Shown here: positions 1 through 6,843 of the stretch, piece after piece | Layout of the letters: the number at the start of each line of letters is the position of its first letter | Position numbering within the stretch: the first letter of the stretch is position 1 | NCBI GenBank assembly: GCA_013362295.1 | Contig: JABFWJ010000418.1 | Coordinates: forward strand, 1 to 9,862 | Source: Thermoleophilia bacterium | GTDB lineage: Bacteria > Actinomycetota > Thermoleophilia > Gaiellales > Gaiellaceae | Direction of reading: 5' to 3' | DNA length: 9,862 nucleotides | Program-made: the position numbers and the translations under genes | Notes under the pieces: model-generated | What the model was told of the DNA's origin: nothing | What the model saw: only the letters and a program-made list of their open reading frames with translations | Databases searched by the model: none

Positions 1-1018
1 GGTCTACGTCTCGAAGCGGCACCTCGAGCGGGCCGAGCCGCAGGCGATCGTCGTCAACACTGGAATCGCGAACGCCGCAACGGGTGCGCAGGGCGAGGCC
101 GACTCCGTCGCAACTGCCGAGCGCGCCGCCGCGCTGCTCGGCTTGGCGCCCGAGCAGGTGGTCCTCCTCTCGACCGGCGTGATCGGCGCGCCGATGCCGA
201 TGGACCGGGTGCTCGCGGGCGTCGATGCGGCGGCCGCGGCTCTCTCCCCCGACGGCGGCGACGACGCGGCCGAGGCGATCCTGACGACCGACACGCATCC
301 GAAGACCTCCGTCAGCCACGGCGACGGCTTCACGGTCGGCGGGATGGCCAAGGGCTCCGGGATGATCCACCCGAACCTCGCGACGATGCTCGCGGTCGTC
401 ACGACCGACTACCCGCTCGAGCCGGGCGAGGCGATCAAGTTTCTCCGGCCGGCTGTGGACGCGAGCTTCAACTCGATCTCCGTGGACGGCGAATGCTCGA
501 CGAACGACGCGGTCGTGCTGCTCTCGTCCGGGGCGGCCGCCGTCGCGCGCACACCGGCGAGCGGCGACGAGTTCGCGCGCGCGCTCGGCACCGTCTGCTC
601 CGAGCTCGCGCGCCAGGTCGTGAGCGACGGCGAGGGCGCGACACTCGTTGCCGAGATCACGGTCAGCGGCGCCGCGAGCGAGCCGGAGGCGCGCGCGATC
701 GCGCAGCGCATCGCGACGTCGCCGCTCGTGAAGACCGCGCTCTTCGGCCGGGACGCCAACTGGGGCCGCGTGCTGATGGCCGCCGGCTCGGCTCCGCACA
801 ACGGCGGGTACGCGAACGTCGATCCGGAGCGCGTCTCGCTCTCCTACAACGGCACCGCAGTGCTCGTGAACGGGGCGCCGCAGAACGTCGAGCCGGACGT
901 CGCAGGGGCCGTCTGCACGATCGAGCTGGAGCTCGGCCTCGGGCGGGGGCGCGCCACGTACCTGACGAGCGACCTCTCGTACGACTACGTTCGCATCAAC
1001 GCGGAGTACCGGTCGTGA
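1..1018 (+). CDS. argJ: ArgJ, bifunctional glutamate N-acetyltransferase / ornithine acetyltransferase (5' partial)
   Basis: ArgJ moves the acetyl group from N-acetylornithine to glutamate, closing the cyclic arginine pathway; some members also use acetyl-CoA. The reading frame is open from base 2 and 338 codons are visible, so roughly 55-60 N-terminal residues lie upstream of the window. Seen motifs are STGVIG (threonine-glycine of the oxyanion hole), AKGSGMIHPNLATMLA containing the Ala-Thr self-cleavage site (nucleophile Thr codon at 383-385), FGRDANWGRVLMAAG, and the family's usual C-terminal end DYVRINAEYRS. The conserved NxGNANAxTG stretch reads NTGIANAATG here, with Ile for the first Asn after Gly. 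The stop overlaps the argB start by 4 bases. The enzyme is cytosolic and normally matures into alpha and beta chains at the Ala-Thr bond. Whether it is mono- or bifunctional cannot be told from sequence. Confidence 0.97.
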   Translation, partial: VYVSKRHLERAEPQAIVVNTGIANAATGAQGEADSVATAERAAALLGLAPEQVVLLSTGVIGAPMPMDRVLAGVDAAAAALSPDGGDDAAEAILTTDTHPKTSVSHGDGFTVGGMAKGSGMIHPNLATMLAVVTTDYPLEPGEAIKFLRPAVDASFNSISVDGECSTNDAVVLLSSGAAAVARTPASGDEFARALGTVCSELARQVVSDGEGATLVAEITVSGAASEPEARAIAQRIATSPLVKTALFGRDANWGRVLMAAGSAPHNGGYANVDPERVSLSYNGTAVLVNGAPQNVEPDVAGAVCTIELELGLGRGRATYLTSDLSYDYVRINAEYRS

Positions 1019-1683
1019 CGCGTCTCGTCGTGAAGGTCGGCGGCGCGGTCGCGGCCGAGTCGGCGGACCGGATTCTCGGTCTCCGAGAGGAAGGACACGA
1101 GGTCGTCGTCGTGCACGGCGCCGGGCCGCAGATCACCGAGGAGATGCGGCGCCGGGCCATCCCCGTCGAGTTCGTGCACGGCCGGCGGCGCACCTCGCGT
1201 GCGGCGCTCGACGTCGTGCGCGAGTCGATGGAGGCCGTGAACGCCGAGCTCTGTCGGGCGCTCGGCGACGTGGCCGTACCGGTGTTCGGCGACCGCGCAG
1301 GCTTCCTCGCCGTGCCGGTGCCGCCGCTCGGCTGGGTCGGCGACCCGCTGCCGTGCCGGCCGAACGGGGTGCTCGCCGCGCTCGCCTCCGGCCGCGTGCC
1401 GGTCGTCGCGCCGCTCGCCGTCGGTCCGCTGAACGTCAACGCCGACGACGCGGCGGCCGCGCTCGCGCTCGGCCTCGGCGCGAAGCGCCTCGTCTTCCTC
1501 ACCGACGTGGCGGGGCTCTACGTCGAAGGCGACATCGTCGACAGCATCGGCGCAAGCCACGCGACGCGCATGCTCGACGAGGGCGCGTTCGAAGGCGGCA
1601 TCGTCCCGAAGCTGCGCGCCGCCGCGCTGGCGGCCGGCAACGGGATCACGGCGCACATCGGGAACACGGCGGTGATCGCGTGA
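1015..1683 (+). CDS. argB: ArgB, acetylglutamate kinase (minimal form)
   Basis: ArgB phosphorylates N-acetylglutamate with ATP, the usual control point of the pathway. The GTG start overlaps the argJ stop (GTGA), with CGGAG 8 bases upstream. It gives 222 residues, against about 258 in E. coli and about 300 in many arginine-inhibited enzymes. Amino acid kinase motifs are present in order: VVKVGG (Lys7), HGAGPQ (34-39; usual HGGG), HGRRRT (55-60, substrate Arg), NVNADD (140-145), FLTDVAG, and GGIVPK with Lys199. All equivalents of the catalytic residues are kept, and the protein ends HIGNTAVIA, like the E. coli C-terminus. The first strand begins at residue 3, so the N-terminal helix of arginine-sensitive enzymes is absent. 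I infer weak or no feedback inhibition by arginine. Alternatives such as LysZ-type kinases are disfavoured by the operon. Confidence 0.94.
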   Translation: MTRLVVKVGGAVAAESADRILGLREEGHEVVVVHGAGPQITEEMRRRAIPVEFVHGRRRTSRAALDVVRESMEAVNAELCRALGDVAVPVFGDRAGFLAVPVPPLGWVGDPLPCRPNGVLAALASGRVPVVAPLAVGPLNVNADDAAAALALGLGAKRLVFLTDVAGLYVEGDIVDSIGASHATRMLDEGAFEGGIVPKLRAAALAAGNGITAHIGNTAVIA

Positions 1684-2798
1684 CCGAAACCACACAAGTG
1701 TTGAGTCATCACAATCTCCTTCCGACCTACGCGCGGCAGGAGATCACGTTCGTCGAGGGCGACGGTTCGTGGCTCATCGACTCGAACGGGGCGCGCTACC
1801 TCGACCTGCTCGGCGGGATCGCCGTCGTCGGGCTCGGGCACCTCCACCCGGCGCCGCTGAGGGCGGCGCACGAGCAGCTCGACCGGCTCTGGCACACGTC
1901 GAACCTCTTCTACACGGAGCCGATGGAGCAGCTCGCCGCCAAGCTGTCCGACCGCTTCGGCGGCGCGGATGCGTTCTTCTGCAACTCGGGCGCCGAGGCG
2001 ATCGAGGCCGCGCTCAAGTGGGCGCGCAAGGCGACCGGCCGCAGCGGCCTCGTCGCGCTCGAGGGCTCGTTCCACGGACGCACGCTCGGCGCGCTCTCGG
2101 TCACCGGCCAGCCGCCGAAGCGGGCGCCGTTCGAGCCGCTGCTCCCGGGCGCGGCCTTCGCGACGCCCGACACGCTTGCCGGCCACGTGGGCGGCGACAC
2201 CGCAGCGATCCTGCTCGAGCCGGTCCAGGGCGAGGGCGGGGTGCACCTCTTGAGCGCCGAGACGCTCGCCGAGGCGCGAGCGCTGGCCGATCGTCACGGC
2301 GCGCTGCTCGTCTTCGACGAGGTGCAGACCGGCGTCGGGCGCTGCGGCGCGTTCTTCGCCTGGGAGCGCCTGGGCGTGAAGCCGGACGCGCTGACGCTCG
2401 CCAAGGGCCTCGCAAACGGCCTCCCGATCGGGGCGCTGCTCGTCGGCCATGACGCCCCCACCGCGTTCGAGCCCGGCGACCACGCCTCGACGTTCGGCGG
2501 CAACCCCGTCGCCTGCGCGGCGGCCTGCGCGGTCGTGGATACCGTCGACGACGACCTGCTCGCGCACGTGCGCTCGCTCTCCGACCGCTTCGCCGCCGCG
2601 CTGCCGAACACGCGCGGCCTCGGGCTCCTGCTCGCGGTCGAGCTCGACGGCCCGGCCGCGCCGGTCGTCGACGCTGCGCTCGCCAGGGGCCTCGTCGTCG
2701 GCACCGCAGGGCCGACGACGCTGCGCCTGACGCCGCCGCTCACGCTCTCGGCGGACGACGCCGACCTCGCCATCACGACGCTGAAGGAGATCCTGTGA
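1680..2798 (+). CDS. argD: ArgD, acetylornithine aminotransferase
   Basis: ArgD is a cytosolic PLP enzyme of the class III aminotransferase family. It converts N-acetylglutamate semialdehyde and glutamate to N-acetylornithine and 2-oxoglutarate. The GTG start at 1680 overlaps the argB stop (GTGA) and gives 372 residues, slightly short of the common 390-400. The frame is open further upstream, but that part lies inside argB. Motifs seen are LLPTYARQEITFVEG near the N-terminus, NSGAEAIEAALK (from residue 102, phosphate contacts), GSFHGRT, LEPVQGEGG, FDEVQTGVGR (Asp213 pairs with the PLP nitrogen), TLAKGLANG with Lys242 as the Schiff-base lysine, and STFGGNP. The C-terminal domain ends in LRLTPPLT. 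In other bacteria ArgD can also act in lysine synthesis (DapC activity); that is possible here but not shown. Confidence 0.97.
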   Translation: MTETTQVLSHHNLLPTYARQEITFVEGDGSWLIDSNGARYLDLLGGIAVVGLGHLHPAPLRAAHEQLDRLWHTSNLFYTEPMEQLAAKLSDRFGGADAFFCNSGAEAIEAALKWARKATGRSGLVALEGSFHGRTLGALSVTGQPPKRAPFEPLLPGAAFATPDTLAGHVGGDTAAILLEPVQGEGGVHLLSAETLAEARALADRHGALLVFDEVQTGVGRCGAFFAWERLGVKPDALTLAKGLANGLPIGALLVGHDAPTAFEPGDHASTFGGNPVACAAACAVVDTVDDDLLAHVRSLSDRFAAALPNTRGLGLLLAVELDGPAAPVVDAALARGLVVGTAGPTTLRLTPPLTLSADDADLAITTLKEIL

Positions 2799-3247
2799 CG
2801 ACGAAGTTCGAGCGGCAGGGCGCGATCCTGCGCCTCGTCCGCGAGCAGCGTCTGCACACGCAGGCCGAGGTCGCGGAGGCGCTGCGCGCCAACGGGATCG
2901 ACGCCGTGCAGGCCACGGTCTCGCGCGACATCGCGCAGCTCGGCCTGGTCAAGGTGCGAAACGGCGAGGGCAGGCTCGTCTACGCGCTGCCCGGCGCCGC
3001 CGACCTGCGCCGCATCGAGGAGCTCGCCTCGGCGCTCCGCCAGTACATGGGCGCGACCGCACCCTCCGGGACGATCCTCGTCGTCCAGACGCCGCGCGGC
3101 TTCGCGGCCGCGCTCGCCGACGCACTCGACGCGGCCGCGCTGCCGGAGATCGCCGGAACGATCGCCGGCGACAACACGGTCTTCGTCGCGTGCGCCGACT
3201 CGATCACGCCGGCCGAGCTCGACGCCGAACTGCGGAGCCACCTGTGA
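2795..3247 (+). CDS. argR: ArgR, arginine-responsive transcriptional regulator
   Basis: ArgR is a hexameric DNA-binding protein that represses arginine biosynthesis when arginine is bound. The 150-residue length fits the family. Residues 1-70 form the winged helix-turn-helix (TQAEVAEALRANGI followed by QATVSRDIAQLGLVKV, with the Ser43-Arg44 recognition motif). Residues 80-150 form the oligomerisation and arginine-binding domain, including VVQTPRGFAAALADALD and GTIAGDNTVFV. The usual GDD of the arginine loop reads GDN here (Asp126-Asn127). The GTG start overlaps the argD stop, with AAGGAG 5 bases upstream, a good ribosome site. Its place inside the operon implies autoregulation, but the operator would lie upstream of the window and no ARG box was recognised within it. 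Confidence 0.96.
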   Translation: MTTKFERQGAILRLVREQRLHTQAEVAEALRANGIDAVQATVSRDIAQLGLVKVRNGEGRLVYALPGAADLRRIEELASALRQYMGATAPSGTILVVQTPRGFAAALADALDAAALPEIAGTIAGDNTVFVACADSITPAELDAELRSHL

Positions 3248-4536
3248 GCGTCGTCCAGAAGACCGGCGTGATCCTCGGCACGCTGCCGGTCCGCGAGCGG
3301 GTCGGAATCGCATTCTCGGGCGGGCTCGACACGAGCTGCGCGCTGGCGTGGATGCGCGAGAACGGTGCGGTCCCGTACGCGTTCACCGCCGACCTGGGCC
3401 AGGAGGACGAGCCGAACATCGACGCCGTCCCCGAGAAGGCGCGGCTGTTCGGCGCCGAGGAAGCGGTGCTGGTCGACTGCAAGCACGCGCTCGCGCGCGA
3501 GGGGATCGTCGCACTGCAATGCGGCGCGTTCCACATCCAGACGGCCGGCAAGCGCTACTTCAACACCACGCCGCTCGGCCGGGCGGTCACCGGGACGATG
3601 CTCGTCCGGGCGATGGCCGAGCACGGCGTCGACATCTGGGGCGACGGCTCGACCTACAAGGGCAACGACATCGAGCGCTTCTACCGCTACGGGCTGCTCG
3701 TCAACGAGCACCTGCGCATCTACAAGCCGTGGCTCGACACCGCATTCGTCGAGGAGCTCGGCGGGCGCAAGGAGATGAGCGAGTGGCTTGCTGAACGCGG
3801 GCTGCCGCACGGCACGTCTGTCGAGAAGGCGTACTCCACCGACGCGAACATGCTCGGTGCGACACACGAGGCGAAGGACCTCGAGTTGCTCGAGACGTCG
3901 ATGAAGATCGTCGAGCCGATCATGGGCGTCGCCCCATGGTCGCCTGGGATCGAACCCGAGACGGTGACGGTCGCGTTCGAGCGCGGCTTCCCCGTCGCAG
4001 TCGGCGGCGTCGCGACCGATGACCCCGTCGCGCTGATCCGCGCGGCGAATGCCGTCGGCGGGCGGCACGGCCTTGGGATGAGCGACCAGATCGAGAACCG
4101 GATCATCGAGGCGAAGAGCCGCGGCATCTACGAGGCCCCCGGCATGGCGCTGCTCCACATCGCCTACGAGCGACTGCTCTCCGCGATTCACAACGAGGCG
4201 ACGCTCGAGCGCTACGCCGACGAAGGACGGCGGCTCGGCCGGCTGCTCTACGAGGGACGCTGGTTCGACGTGCAGGCGCTGATGCTGCGCGACGCACTGC
4301 AGCGGTGGGTCGCGCCCGCCGTCACCGGGGAGGTGACGATCGAGCTGCGCCGAGGCGACGACTACACGATCCTCGACACGCGCGGCGACGGCGTCACGTA
4401 CGACCCCGAGAGGCTGAGCATGGAGCGCAGCGAGACGGCGTTCACCGCGGCGGACCGCATCGGGCAGCTCGCCCTGAAGACCAATGACATCGCAGACGCG
4501 CGACGCATGCTCGCCGCGCTCGGATGGTCGCCGTGA
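3244..4536 (+). CDS. argG: ArgG, argininosuccinate synthase, long (E. coli-like) subfamily
   Basis: ArgG joins citrulline and aspartate using ATP to make argininosuccinate. The GTG start overlaps the argR stop (GTGA), with CGGAG 6 bases upstream, giving 430 residues. The N-terminal nucleotide site is IAFSGGLDTS (22-31, the N-type pyrophosphatase P-loop). Long stretches match what I remember of E. coli ArgG (about 447 aa), for example IWGDGSTYKGNDIERFYRYG, EKAYSTDANMLGATHEAKDL, GGRHGLGMSDQIENRIIEAK and EAPGMALLHIAYERLL. This places it in the longer 'type 2' subfamily rather than the roughly 400-residue 'type 1' found in many bacteria. Compared with E. coli it lacks only the low-complexity C-terminal tail. 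Its codon use does not look different from its neighbours, so any transfer would be old. Confidence 0.98.
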   Translation: MSVVQKTGVILGTLPVRERVGIAFSGGLDTSCALAWMRENGAVPYAFTADLGQEDEPNIDAVPEKARLFGAEEAVLVDCKHALAREGIVALQCGAFHIQTAGKRYFNTTPLGRAVTGTMLVRAMAEHGVDIWGDGSTYKGNDIERFYRYGLLVNEHLRIYKPWLDTAFVEELGGRKEMSEWLAERGLPHGTSVEKAYSTDANMLGATHEAKDLELLETSMKIVEPIMGVAPWSPGIEPETVTVAFERGFPVAVGGVATDDPVALIRAANAVGGRHGLGMSDQIENRIIEAKSRGIYEAPGMALLHIAYERLLSAIHNEATLERYADEGRRLGRLLYEGRWFDVQALMLRDALQRWVAPAVTGEVTIELRRGDDYTILDTRGDGVTYDPERLSMERSETAFTAADRIGQLALKTNDIADARRMLAALGWSP

Positions 4537-5729
4537 AGTTGTGGTCGGGACGCGTCGGCGGCGAGCTCGCTCCCGAGGTGTGGGACTTCCTCCGCGCCGA
4601 CGATCAAGCGCTTCTGCCCTACGACAAAGCAGCCACGCTGCTGCATGCGCAACGGCTCCACGCCGCGGGCATCCTCGACGAAGCGGAGCTCGCAGAGGTG
4701 ACCGAGAAGCTCGCCGCGATCGAGGAGATCGACGAGAGCGACGAGGACGTGCATTCGTCGATCGAGCGCCAACTCGGAGACGTCGGCCGGAAGATCCACG
4801 CCGGGCGTTCGCGGAACGACCAGGTCGCCGCCGCGTTCCGGCTCTACGTCGGCGACGCATGCGCCGAGGCGGACGCCGCGCTCACGCAGTTCGCGCGCAC
4901 CGTCCTCGCGCGCGCCGAGGAGGAAGCGAATACGGCTATGCCCGGCTACACGCACCTGCAGCGCGCGCAGCCCGTCACCCTCGGCCACCACCTGCTCGCG
5001 TGGGTCGAGATGCTCGAGCGCGACCGGGCCCGGTTCGCCTTCGCCGCGGCGCAGGCCGAGCCGTCGCCCCTCGGCGCGGCCGCGCTCGCAGGCTCGACCC
5101 TCCCGATCCCGCCGCCGCCGAACCAGATGCGAAACTCGATCGACGCCGTCGCGGACCGCGACTTCGCGCTCGACTATCTGTACGCGACGGCGGTGCTGTT
5201 CACGCACCTCTCGCGCATCGGCGAGGAGCTCGTCCTCTGGACGACGACCGAGTTCGGCTTCGCCCGTCTACCCGAGGAGGCGGCGACCGGGTCGTCGATC
5301 ATGCCGCAGAAGCTGAACCCCGATGTCGCGGAGCTCGCGCGCGGCAAGGCAGGGACCGCGATCGGGCGGCTGACGGGTCTGCTCGCAACCGTGAAGTCGC
5401 TCGCGCTCGCCTATGACCGCGACCTGCAGGAGGACAAGCCGCCGGTCTTCGCCGCGCGCCGGGACGTCGCGGGCGCGCTCGGCGCGCTGGCCGTGCTGGT
5501 CGCCGGCCTCGAGTTCGACCGCGAGCGCCTCGCGGCTGCGAGTGCCGATCCTCTGCTGCGCGCGACCGACGCCGCGGAGGCGCTCGTCGGCGAGGGCGCG
5601 CCGTTCCGCGACGCGCACGAGCAGATCGCGGGTCAGGTGCGGGCGGGAACCTTCGAAGCGCCACCGGCGGGCAACCGGCTCGGCGATGTCACGCATGCGG
5701 TCGCCGCCGCAAAGGAGCGTTGGACTTGA
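4533..5729 (+). CDS. argH: ArgH, argininosuccinate lyase (short form)
   Basis: ArgH splits argininosuccinate into arginine and fumarate as a homotetramer of the aspartase/fumarase superfamily. I chose GTG 4533 because it makes the same GTGA overlap as the other junctions and gives the family-like N-terminus MKLWSGR. An ATG at 4524 in frame, adding three residues, is a real alternative. With GTG the protein has 398 residues against a usual 450-470. The three superfamily signatures are present: HAGRSRNDQ (89-97), MPGYTHLQRAQPVTLGHH, and GSSIMPQKLNPD (from residue 253, with the flexible-loop catalytic serine and Lys260). Position 261 is Leu where most ArgH have Lys (PQKKNP). The shortening is spread out: a brief N-terminal region, a reduced loop after PLGAAALAGSTLPI, and a trimmed C-terminus. 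All key residues remain, so activity is expected. Confidence 0.95.
   Translation: MKLWSGRVGGELAPEVWDFLRADDQALLPYDKAATLLHAQRLHAAGILDEAELAEVTEKLAAIEEIDESDEDVHSSIERQLGDVGRKIHAGRSRNDQVAAAFRLYVGDACAEADAALTQFARTVLARAEEEANTAMPGYTHLQRAQPVTLGHHLLAWVEMLERDRARFAFAAAQAEPSPLGAAALAGSTLPIPPPPNQMRNSIDAVADRDFALDYLYATAVLFTHLSRIGEELVLWTTTEFGFARLPEEAATGSSIMPQKLNPDVAELARGKAGTAIGRLTGLLATVKSLALAYDRDLQEDKPPVFAARRDVAGALGALAVLVAGLEFDRERLAAASADPLLRATDAAEALVGEGAPFRDAHEQIAGQVRAGTFEAPPAGNRLGDVTHAVAAAKERWT
5711..5717 (+). promoter_or_regulatory. Ribosome binding site that decides the argF start
   Basis: The run AAAGGAG sits inside the end of argH, 8 bases before the TTG at 5726 and only 2 bases before an in-frame TTG at 5720. 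Normal Shine-Dalgarno spacing therefore selects 5726. This is the strongest ribosome site in the operon and may compensate for the rare TTG start. Confidence 0.7.
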
Positions 5730-6619
5730 CCACCCCCCTGGAGATCTCCCTTGCCGGTCGCGACTTCCTCCGCAGCTCGGATCTCGTGCCGGCCGAGGCC
5801 GAGGCGATCCTCGACCGAGCCGTCGAGCTGAGGCTCGCGCCGAAGCAGCCGCTGCTGCCGGGCGCGACGCTCGGCCTGTACTTCGCGAAGCACTCGACGC
5901 GCACGCGGGTGTCGTTCTCGGCCGGGATGGCCCAGCTCAGCGGCGCGGCGATCCACCTCGCGCCGGAGGAGCTGCAGCTCTCGCGCGGCGAGTCCCTGCC
6001 GGACACGGCGCGCGCGCTGTCGGGCTACCTCGACGCGCTGGCGGTGCGCGTGCACTCGCACGAAGAGCTCGAGCAGTGGGCGCACTGGGCGTCGATCCCG
6101 GTGATCAACGCGCTGACCGCCGAGGAGCATCCGTGCCAGGCGCTCGCCGACGCGCTGACGATGCGCGACCGGCTCGGCTCGCTCGAGGGCGTGCACGTGG
6201 CCTGGGTCGGCGACGGGTCGAACGTCTGCACGTCGCTCGCCCGCCTGGGCCTGCTGCTCGGGTACGAGGTCGTCGCGGCCTGCCCGCCGGGGTACGAGCC
6301 GGCGGTGGACGTGCACCTCGTCCGCGACCCGCGCGAGGCGGTTCGCTCCGCAGATGTGATCGTCACCGACACCTGGGTGAGCATGGGCCAGGAGGCGGAG
6401 CACGACCGCCGGATCCGCGACCTCGACGCCTACCGCCTCGACGCCGCGCTGCTCGCCCACGCCTCGCCCGAGGCGTTCGTCATGCACTGCCTGCCCGCCC
6501 ATCCGGGCGAGGAGATCACGGCCGACGTGCTCTACGGCGATCGCTCCGCGATCTGGGACGAAGCCGAGAACCGCCTGCACGTGCAGAAGGCGCTGCTGGC
6601 GCTGCTACTGGGCGTCTGA
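5726..6619 (+). CDS. argF: ArgF, ornithine carbamoyltransferase
   Basis: ArgF transfers the carbamoyl group from carbamoyl phosphate to ornithine, making citrulline; it is a cytosolic homotrimer. The TTG start at 5726 overlaps the argH stop (TTGA) and gives 297 residues, just under the usual 300-330. Carbamoyl-phosphate site motifs are STRTR (57-61) and HPCQ (135-138). The ornithine site shows DTWVSMGQE (215-223) and HCLPAHPGEE (from His254, with the reactive cysteine Cys255). The Ser-Met-Gly and His-Cys-Leu-Pro signatures separate it from aspartate carbamoyltransferase, and also from acetylornithine carbamoyltransferase given ArgJ in the same operon. It is the last gene of the run, after argH, and is followed 14 bases later by a strong hairpin. 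No carAB genes for carbamoyl phosphate supply are in the window. Confidence 0.97.
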   Translation: MTTPLEISLAGRDFLRSSDLVPAEAEAILDRAVELRLAPKQPLLPGATLGLYFAKHSTRTRVSFSAGMAQLSGAAIHLAPEELQLSRGESLPDTARALSGYLDALAVRVHSHEELEQWAHWASIPVINALTAEEHPCQALADALTMRDRLGSLEGVHVAWVGDGSNVCTSLARLGLLLGYEVVAACPPGYEPAVDVHLVRDPREAVRSADVIVTDTWVSMGQEAEHDRRIRDLDAYRLDAALLAHASPEAFVMHCLPAHPGEEITADVLYGDRSAIWDEAENRLHVQKALLALLLGV

Positions 6620-6633
6620 ACACCTGACTGCTC

Positions 6634-6706
6634 GAATCTGGTTGCGCTGCGCGCAATCAGATTCGGGCGCTCGCTGAATCTGATTCGGCGCAGCCGAACC
6701 AGATTC
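6634..6706. repeat. Four alternating copies of GAATCTGRTT forming two tandem 14-bp hairpins
   Basis: The 10-base word GAATCTGGTT/GAATCTGATT occurs at 6634-6643 (+), 6655-6664 (-), 6676-6685 (+) and 6697-6706 (-), each separated by exactly 11 bases, a 21-base period. Copies 1 and 2 form a hairpin with arms 6634-6647 and 6651-6664 and loop TGC; the single odd pair is G-U in the + transcript. Copies 3 and 4 form a hairpin with arms 6676-6689 and 6693-6706 and loop GCA; the odd pair is A/C on +, but G-U on the - transcript. Copies 1 with 4 and 2 with 3 are perfectly complementary, so the whole block is also a larger imperfect palindrome. It begins 14 bases after argF stops, so it could end transcription, but there is no U-run. 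A REP-like dispersed element is the other reading. Confidence 0.85.
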
Positions 6707-6717
6707 AAGCGTTTCCA

Positions 6718-6747
6718 GGCCGGTGTCTGACACCGGCCATGGCCGGT
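6718..6747. repeat. Two overlapping perfect palindromes
   Basis: GGCCGGTGTC (6718-6727) and GACACCGGCC (6729-6738) are exact inverted copies around one central T. Overlapping this, ACCGGCCATGGCCGGT (6732-6747) is a 16-bp perfect palindrome. Such near-gapless symmetry could be an operator for a dimeric regulator or the core of a dispersed repeat. The sequence alone does not decide between them. Confidence 0.75.
6723..6743 (+). repeat. 21-bp direct repeat, copy 1
   Basis: The sequence reads GTGTCTGACACCGG, then C, then CATGGC. It matches copy 2 at 6844-6864 in 20 of 21 positions. The core GTGTC-T-GACAC is palindromic, and in this copy the symmetry extends to 10-bp arms. Confidence 0.8.
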
Positions 6748-6802
6748 CGAGCCACGCCGCCCACCCGTGGCGGCGAGCCAGATCGCGCGGGCTGTGGACG
6801 GC

Positions 6803-6833
6803 CCGTCACACTCCCCTGGCTCTTCCGTGACGG
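6803..6833. repeat. Inverted repeat CCGTCAC / GTGACGG
   Basis: A perfect 7-bp inverted repeat with arms 6803-6809 and 6827-6833 and a 17-base spacer lies between the two direct repeat copies. A second small stem, CGCCGCC (6755-6761) with GGCGGCG (6769-6775), sits just upstream. In DNA this GC-rich, stems of 7 bp arise by chance fairly often, so this is weak on its own. Confidence 0.4.
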
Positions 6834-6843
6834 TTCTGCGCGC

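Noticed and set aside
4524..4526. ATG as the argH start.
   Set aside because: It is possible and adds only three residues, but GTG 4533 matches the overlap pattern of the other junctions and the family N-terminus, so it was kept only as an alternative.
2980..4860. A 626-codon open frame on the minus strand across argR, argG and argH.
   Set aside because: It lies antisense to three genes with full family motifs, is extremely rich in Arg/Asp/Gly/Val and shows no domain; it is a by-product of high GC codon use.
5720..5722. TTG 5720 as the argF start.
   Set aside because: It is only 2 bases after AAAGGAG, too close for initiation, while TTG 5726 has 8-base spacing.
6634..6664. A classical Rho-independent terminator for the arginine operon.
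   Set aside because: The stem is strong, but the following bases are GGGCGCTCGCT with no T-run, so it was annotated as a repeat with terminator function only suggested.
6634..6706. A CRISPR array or tRNA-like structure.
   Set aside because: Units are only 10 bases, spacers are 11 bases and units alternate in orientation; no tRNA arm consensus is present.
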